Shown here piece by piece: positions 6,912 through 9,790 of a stretch of 9,790 nt of DNA. Both the position numbers and the translations under genes were made by a program. This stretch comes from CAZTKP01 sp964614215 (GTDB taxonomy: Bacteria; UBP6; UBA1177), in the NCBI GenBank assembly GCA_964614215.1, contig CAZTKP010000096.1, positions 1-9,790 on the forward strand, given 5' to 3'. A model generated the notes under the pieces. It had not been told where the DNA came from. It did no database searches and saw only the letters and a program-made list of their open reading frames with translations. How positions within the stretch are numbered: position 1 is the stretch's first letter; each line of letters begins with the position of its first letter.

Positions 6912-8368
6912 GCGAAGAAAAAAGTTCAAACGCAATATCTCAGGATTTCTTTGAGAACACTGAAAGACTTGAACGTCAGATGCGGTACGAGTTTATCGTG
7001 TCGATCAACTCGCTTGTAAAGGCTTTACGCCTCTACGGTCCGGAAAATGACACTGTGGGAAAGAACATTGAAAAGGTTTTTGAAACTATAAAAATGCTTT
7101 TCTCAACAGATTCTCTTCTGAGCTTTACTTTTAACGGCCATGATTTTCTTATAAATGATACCAGAGTACGAAAGAAAAAGAACTCACAGATAAGTTTTAC
7201 AGATCTTGAAAGTTTTTTTATTGATCTTCAGGTCGCTTCGATAACCCTCCATAAGACTTTACGTCCCTCAGAAATGGTGAAATTCATTCTTACCGGTTTC
7301 ACTGTCGCTCAGAAACAATTTAAACCTGACGATGTCTTTGATCATTTCCTAAATGCACTGAAAAGGGAGAACCTTAATATAGAGATCACTCAGAGAGACA
7401 GTTCCGATGCCGATGATATGTTCAGCATTCTTGATAAATGTCAGCTTACAAGACTTACATATAGAAACTTAATAACCGATCACGAACTTTTTACCAATAA
7501 GATAAAGACCCGAAAACCGATCCCGCTTAGAAAAGCTATCAGAAATGTTCAGAATATTATTGATCTCATCACAGACGGAACTGAAGATACACAGGAACCG
7601 CATCTCCTTACTCTGGCATCTCTTAACAGCCTGCAGGGTCGTTTTATTGCAACGCATCTTGCAAATACAGCCATACTAAGCGTAGCTGCAGCAACTCAGT
7701 TAGGAGTTGACAGAAACCTTATGACAAGGATCGGCGTCGCGGCGTATTTCCATGATATTTCCATACCTGAAAACTCAAAAGGAGAAAATGTCTCTCATAC
7801 AGGCGGAGGATTTGCAGTTCTCAGCAGACTGAATTCCCTTAATTTCGCTATGATGGAAGCTGCTATAAACGCAGGAAGACATCACGATACGTATACTTAC
7901 ATGTGTGAACCATCACCTCCGGAAAAACCTGTTATGTCAACACCGCTTGGTGAGATAATCAAGGTTTGTGACTATTACGATCTGGCTACAAGATGGTGGC
8001 CCGGAAGAAAAACCATGCCGCTGCGACGAACAGACGCCATAGAAATGATATTCAAAATGTGCGGCATGAAATGCTTTTCACCGATCGCAGCTAAAGCTCT
8101 TTTCAGCTCCCTCGGGATATTTCCTCCCGGAACTGTTGTGAAAGTCAGAGGAAAGAACCAGCTTGCCTGCTCTGTCGATATTTTCAGGAACACCGGACAG
8201 AAAAGTAAGGCAGCTATACTTGACCAGAAAATGAGCTTTACCGGTATAGAGGAGTTCTATCCTTACGATCTTGTTGAAATACCCGAAGGACTACATTTTC
8301 GACTTCCGCCCTTAACGATAAAAATGCTGCTTGATTCATTTGACACATCAAATGAAAATTCTGAGTGA
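6908..8368 (+). CDS. degenerate HD-GYP domain protein
   Basis: This 486-residue protein has two parts. Residues 1-165 repeat the N-terminal domain of the upstream HEAT protein (LYGPEND, 42-48; later LRPSEMVKFIL). From about 240 it follows the HD-GYP fold used by cyclic-di-GMP phosphodiesterases. Candidate metal ligands are His250, His282-Asp283, His297, His325-His326 and Asp355. HDIGK is replaced by HDISI and no GYP motif follows the HH pair. The stretch between HD and the third His is only about 15 residues, versus about 29 usually. The tail LGIFPPGTVVKV is typical of the end of HD-GYP domains. Metal binding seems preserved, but cyclic-di-GMP hydrolysis is doubtful; it may hydrolyse another nucleotide or act as a sensor. 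AGGT lies eight bases before the ATG, inside the HEAT gene. Confidence 0.88.
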   Translation: MSEEKSSNAISQDFFENTERLERQMRYEFIVSINSLVKALRLYGPENDTVGKNIEKVFETIKMLFSTDSLLSFTFNGHDFLINDTRVRKKKNSQISFTDLESFFIDLQVASITLHKTLRPSEMVKFILTGFTVAQKQFKPDDVFDHFLNALKRENLNIEITQRDSSDADDMFSILDKCQLTRLTYRNLITDHELFTNKIKTRKPIPLRKAIRNVQNIIDLITDGTEDTQEPHLLTLASLNSLQGRFIATHLANTAILSVAAATQLGVDRNLMTRIGVAAYFHDISIPENSKGENVSHTGGGFAVLSRLNSLNFAMMEAAINAGRHHDTYTYMCEPSPPEKPVMSTPLGEIIKVCDYYDLATRWWPGRKTMPLRRTDAIEMIFKMCGMKCFSPIAAKALFSSLGIFPPGTVVKVRGKNQLACSVDIFRNTGQKSKAAILDQKMSFTGIEEFYPYDLVEIPEGLHFRLPPLTIKMLLDSFDTSNENSE

Positions 8369-8383
8369 TTTTAAATCTATCTC

Positions 8384-8411
8384 TTGACACTAATCCCTAA
8401 ATCCTTATCAT
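8384..8411 (+). promoter_or_regulatory. consensus sigma70-type promoter for the repeat lipoprotein gene
   Basis: A perfect TTGACA (8384-8389) and TATCAT (8406-8411, 5 of 6) are separated by 16 bases, just after the HD-GYP gene. Transcription should start near 8418, leaving a leader of about 35 bases. The lipoprotein is therefore probably expressed separately from the HEAT/HD-GYP operon. Confidence 0.7.
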
Positions 8412-8442
8412 TTCTAATTGCAACTATGATTTTATTCTATTC

Positions 8443-8448
8443 GGGGGT
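8443..8448 (+). promoter_or_regulatory. ribosome binding site that fixes the lipoprotein start
   Basis: GGGGGT lies about five bases before the ATG at 8453. The frame is open further upstream to a TTG at 8384, but that TTG is part of the -35 box and lies upstream of the predicted transcript. Only the ATG gives a proper signal peptide at the N-terminus. Confidence 0.65.
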
Positions 8449-8452
8449 AAAT

Positions 8453-9730
8453 ATGAAAAGGTTCGTTTTTATTTTAACAGTTGTTTTGTTCTCCCTTTCA
8501 TTTTCATGTGTTGAAGATGAAGATCCTGGATTTACAGAAGGCAGCGTATGTTCCGTACCAAATCAGGAACAGTGCAGTTATGACAACTCTCAGATCCTCA
8601 TCTGTTCTAACGGAATCTGGACAGTAAAAGAAACATGCAATTTAAATCTTGGGGAGTATTGCAGAGCTCTTACTGCCGGGCTTTCCTGCAATGAAACCGG
8701 TGATACCGGAAATACCGGCGATACCGGAAATACCGGAGACACCGGAAATACAGGAGACACCGGAAATACCGGAAATACCGGAGATACTGGAAACACAGGA
8801 GATACCGGAAATACTGGTGATACAGGAAACACCGGAGACACCGGAAATACCGGAGATACAGGAAATACTGGTGATACTGGAAACACAGGAGATACCGGAA
8901 ACACAGGAGATACCGGAAATACTGGTGATACAGGAAACACCGGGAATACTGGAAATACTGGATACACAAAAGGCGAATGTGAGTTAATAATGGATTGTAT
9001 AGATGAATGTACTTCCGGTGACACTGCATGTGCCCAGGCCTGTTATGATAATGGAAGCACTCAGGGACAAACCGAATATGACGCTTTCTGGTCATGTGAC
9101 TCAACCAATAGCTGCTCCGGCAATTACCAATGTAATTGGGAAAACTGTCAAACTGAAGCTGCAGCTTGCGGTCTAGCTGGAGACCCGGCCTATACGAAAC
9201 CTTATGGAACTGCCACAATAAGTGGAAATTTCACATATATTGTCACAGATGAAACATCACTTTCATCAGACATGTATATTACCCAGTTTATTACTGGAAC
9301 TTTCGGAACCGCAGGAAATCTGATTGACCCGACATCCTCCAGTACTTTTGCATACGCAAATGCTGCTACTCCGACAACTGGAGACCCAATTCTGATACTT
9401 TCACAGGAATATACGGACGACTTGCTAAAAAATCCTATGCCATATCTCATTATGGCTCAGGCAGATGTAAGTGTCGGGAACCACAATGTCGGTCTTACAG
9501 CTGAAGATACCGTTCAGATCTGGGTTTCTGAATTTGATACAAATGGCGATCTCGTCTGTAGACATGCATTCGGATTTGGAACCGTAAACTTTTCATCAGT
9601 TGATCTTACTGCTGGCGCTTCAGGTAATGTATCTGTTACCGGGACAATTCAGCTCTACAGTCCAAAAGCGGCACCTATCTACGGTGGAGATATAAGTAGT
9701 GAAAGTCTTGTAGCATGCCCTGTTGAATAA
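8453..9730 (+). CDS. Cys-rich lipoprotein with a 30-unit Gly-X-Thr (collagen-like) repeat
   Basis: This 425-residue protein is exported. MKR, a hydrophobic core and SLSFSC (Cys19) form a lipoprotein-type signal, with a Phe at -2 that is not classical; VEDEDP follows. Residues 30-80 are a module with six cysteines (33, 41, 51, 62, 70, 79) and a CSNGIW turn. Residues 83-172 are 30 consecutive Gly-X-Thr triplets, nearly all alternating GDT and GNT, ending in GYT. Residues 173-240 hold ten cysteines (176, 182, 186, 193, 197, 215, 221, 227, 232, 239), probably paired. The remaining 185 residues are Thr/Ser/Gly rich and look like beta-strands, with two more cysteines (in LVCRH and near the end). 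The repeat could be a rigid or O-glycosylated stalk that holds the C-terminal domain off the surface. No enzyme motif is visible. Function is unknown; surface exposure is inferred. Confidence 0.87.
   Translation: MKRFVFILTVVLFSLSFSCVEDEDPGFTEGSVCSVPNQEQCSYDNSQILICSNGIWTVKETCNLNLGEYCRALTAGLSCNETGDTGNTGDTGNTGDTGNTGDTGNTGNTGDTGNTGDTGNTGDTGNTGDTGNTGDTGNTGDTGNTGDTGNTGDTGNTGDTGNTGNTGNTGYTKGECELIMDCIDECTSGDTACAQACYDNGSTQGQTEYDAFWSCDSTNSCSGNYQCNWENCQTEAAACGLAGDPAYTKPYGTATISGNFTYIVTDETSLSSDMYITQFITGTFGTAGNLIDPTSSSTFAYANAATPTTGDPILILSQEYTDDLLKNPMPYLIMAQADVSVGNHNVGLTAEDTVQIWVSEFDTNGDLVCRHAFGFGTVNFSSVDLTAGASGNVSVTGTIQLYSPKAAPIYGGDISSESLVACPVE
8696..8968 (+). repeat. in-frame 18-bp tandem repeat encoding (Gly-Asp-Thr-Gly-Asn-Thr)n
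   Basis: The array spans about 270 bases in codon units of nine, two units forming an 18-base period. Thirteen GDT-GNT pairs plus extra GNT and a final GYT give 30 triplets. Third codon positions vary (ACC/ACT/ACA, GGA/GGT/GGC, GAT/GAC), so the protein pattern is held more tightly than the DNA. A 47-base stretch is exactly duplicated at 8789-8835 and 8897-8943, offset 108 bases (six periods), which indicates recent expansion by slippage or unequal exchange. Confidence 0.95.
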
Positions 9731-9736
9731 CAAAAC

Positions 9737-9790
9737 ATGTATAGACTCATAAGTTTTATCGGAATATTTGTTTTCATAGGTTTAGCCTGG
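9737..9790 (+). CDS. N-terminus of a probable NupC-type nucleoside transporter (cut by window edge)
   Basis: An ATG at 9737, six bases after the lipoprotein stop, opens a reading frame that runs off the window after 18 codons (MYRLISFIGIFVFIGLAW). The hydrophobic stretch and its order (LIS, G, VF, IAW-like) match the first helix of bacterial concentrative nucleoside transporters, which begin in this manner before LLS-N-R. There is no clear Shine-Dalgarno, so the exact start is uncertain. The evidence is short; another membrane protein is possible. Confidence 0.5.
   Translation, partial: MYRLISFIGIFVFIGLAW

Noticed and set aside
8384..8452. Upstream TTG start extending the lipoprotein by 23 residues
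   Set aside because: The TTG is part of the -35 box and upstream of the predicted transcript. The ATG at 8453 has a GGGGGT site and gives a proper signal peptide.
8696..8968. CRISPR array
   Set aside because: The periodic array has no distinct spacers; it is a continuous in-frame protein repeat.
8590..9024. Minus-strand open frame of 144 codons rich in Val-Pro-Phe-Ser repeats
   Set aside because: It is the antisense image of the Gly-X-Thr array. The repeat has no stops in several frames, and this frame has no convincing ribosome site or promoter.

Overview
The window comes from an AT-leaning bacterial chromosome (roughly 40% G+C by eye). Two probable lipoproteins and a twelve-helix transporter point to a Gram-negative cell envelope. 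Three features resemble what I associate with Myxococcota/deltaproteobacteria-like genomes and related uncultured lineages: Cys-rich lipoproteins with long low-complexity acidic/Thr/Gly linkers, a lipoprotein M3 peptidase, and HEAT and HD-GYP proteins that begin with the same 'LYxxxN' domain. This is a lineage impression, not a proof.

Layout. On the minus strand, 1-1936 is a zinc oligopeptidase of family M3 whose C-terminus lies outside the window. Behind it (2018-2643) is a translationally coupled pair: a minimal nucleotidyltransferase of the AbiEii/MNT type and a 60-residue basic protein. A divergent intergenic region (2644-2791) carries promoters for both directions and a 21-bp dyad over one of them. 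On the plus strand follow an Fsr-like MFS transporter (2792-3958, TTG start), a membrane-anchored TPR-like protein (4021-4755), a HEAT-repeat protein (4851-6911), a degenerate HD-GYP protein overlapping it by four bases (6908-8368), a secreted Cys-rich lipoprotein with 30 Gly-X-Thr triplets (8453-9730), and the first 18 codons of what looks like a NupC-type nucleoside transporter (9737 to the edge).

How the genes work together. The clearest functional unit is the HEAT/HD-GYP pair. The genes are coupled by ATGA, and the two proteins share an N-terminal domain that differs from both C-terminal modules, which suggests two parts of one regulatory or signalling complex. The membrane TPR protein just upstream may belong to the same unit, but it has its own Shine-Dalgarno and possible promoter. 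The nucleotidyltransferase/small-protein pair has the architecture of a toxin-antitoxin or defence-type minimal operon, but its small partner is not a recognisable HEPN or HTH protein. The remaining genes look like independent envelope or transport functions.

I found no RNA genes, CRISPR arrays, insertion sequences or convincing rho-independent terminators. Recognisable sigma70-type promoters recur, most of them with 16-bp spacers.
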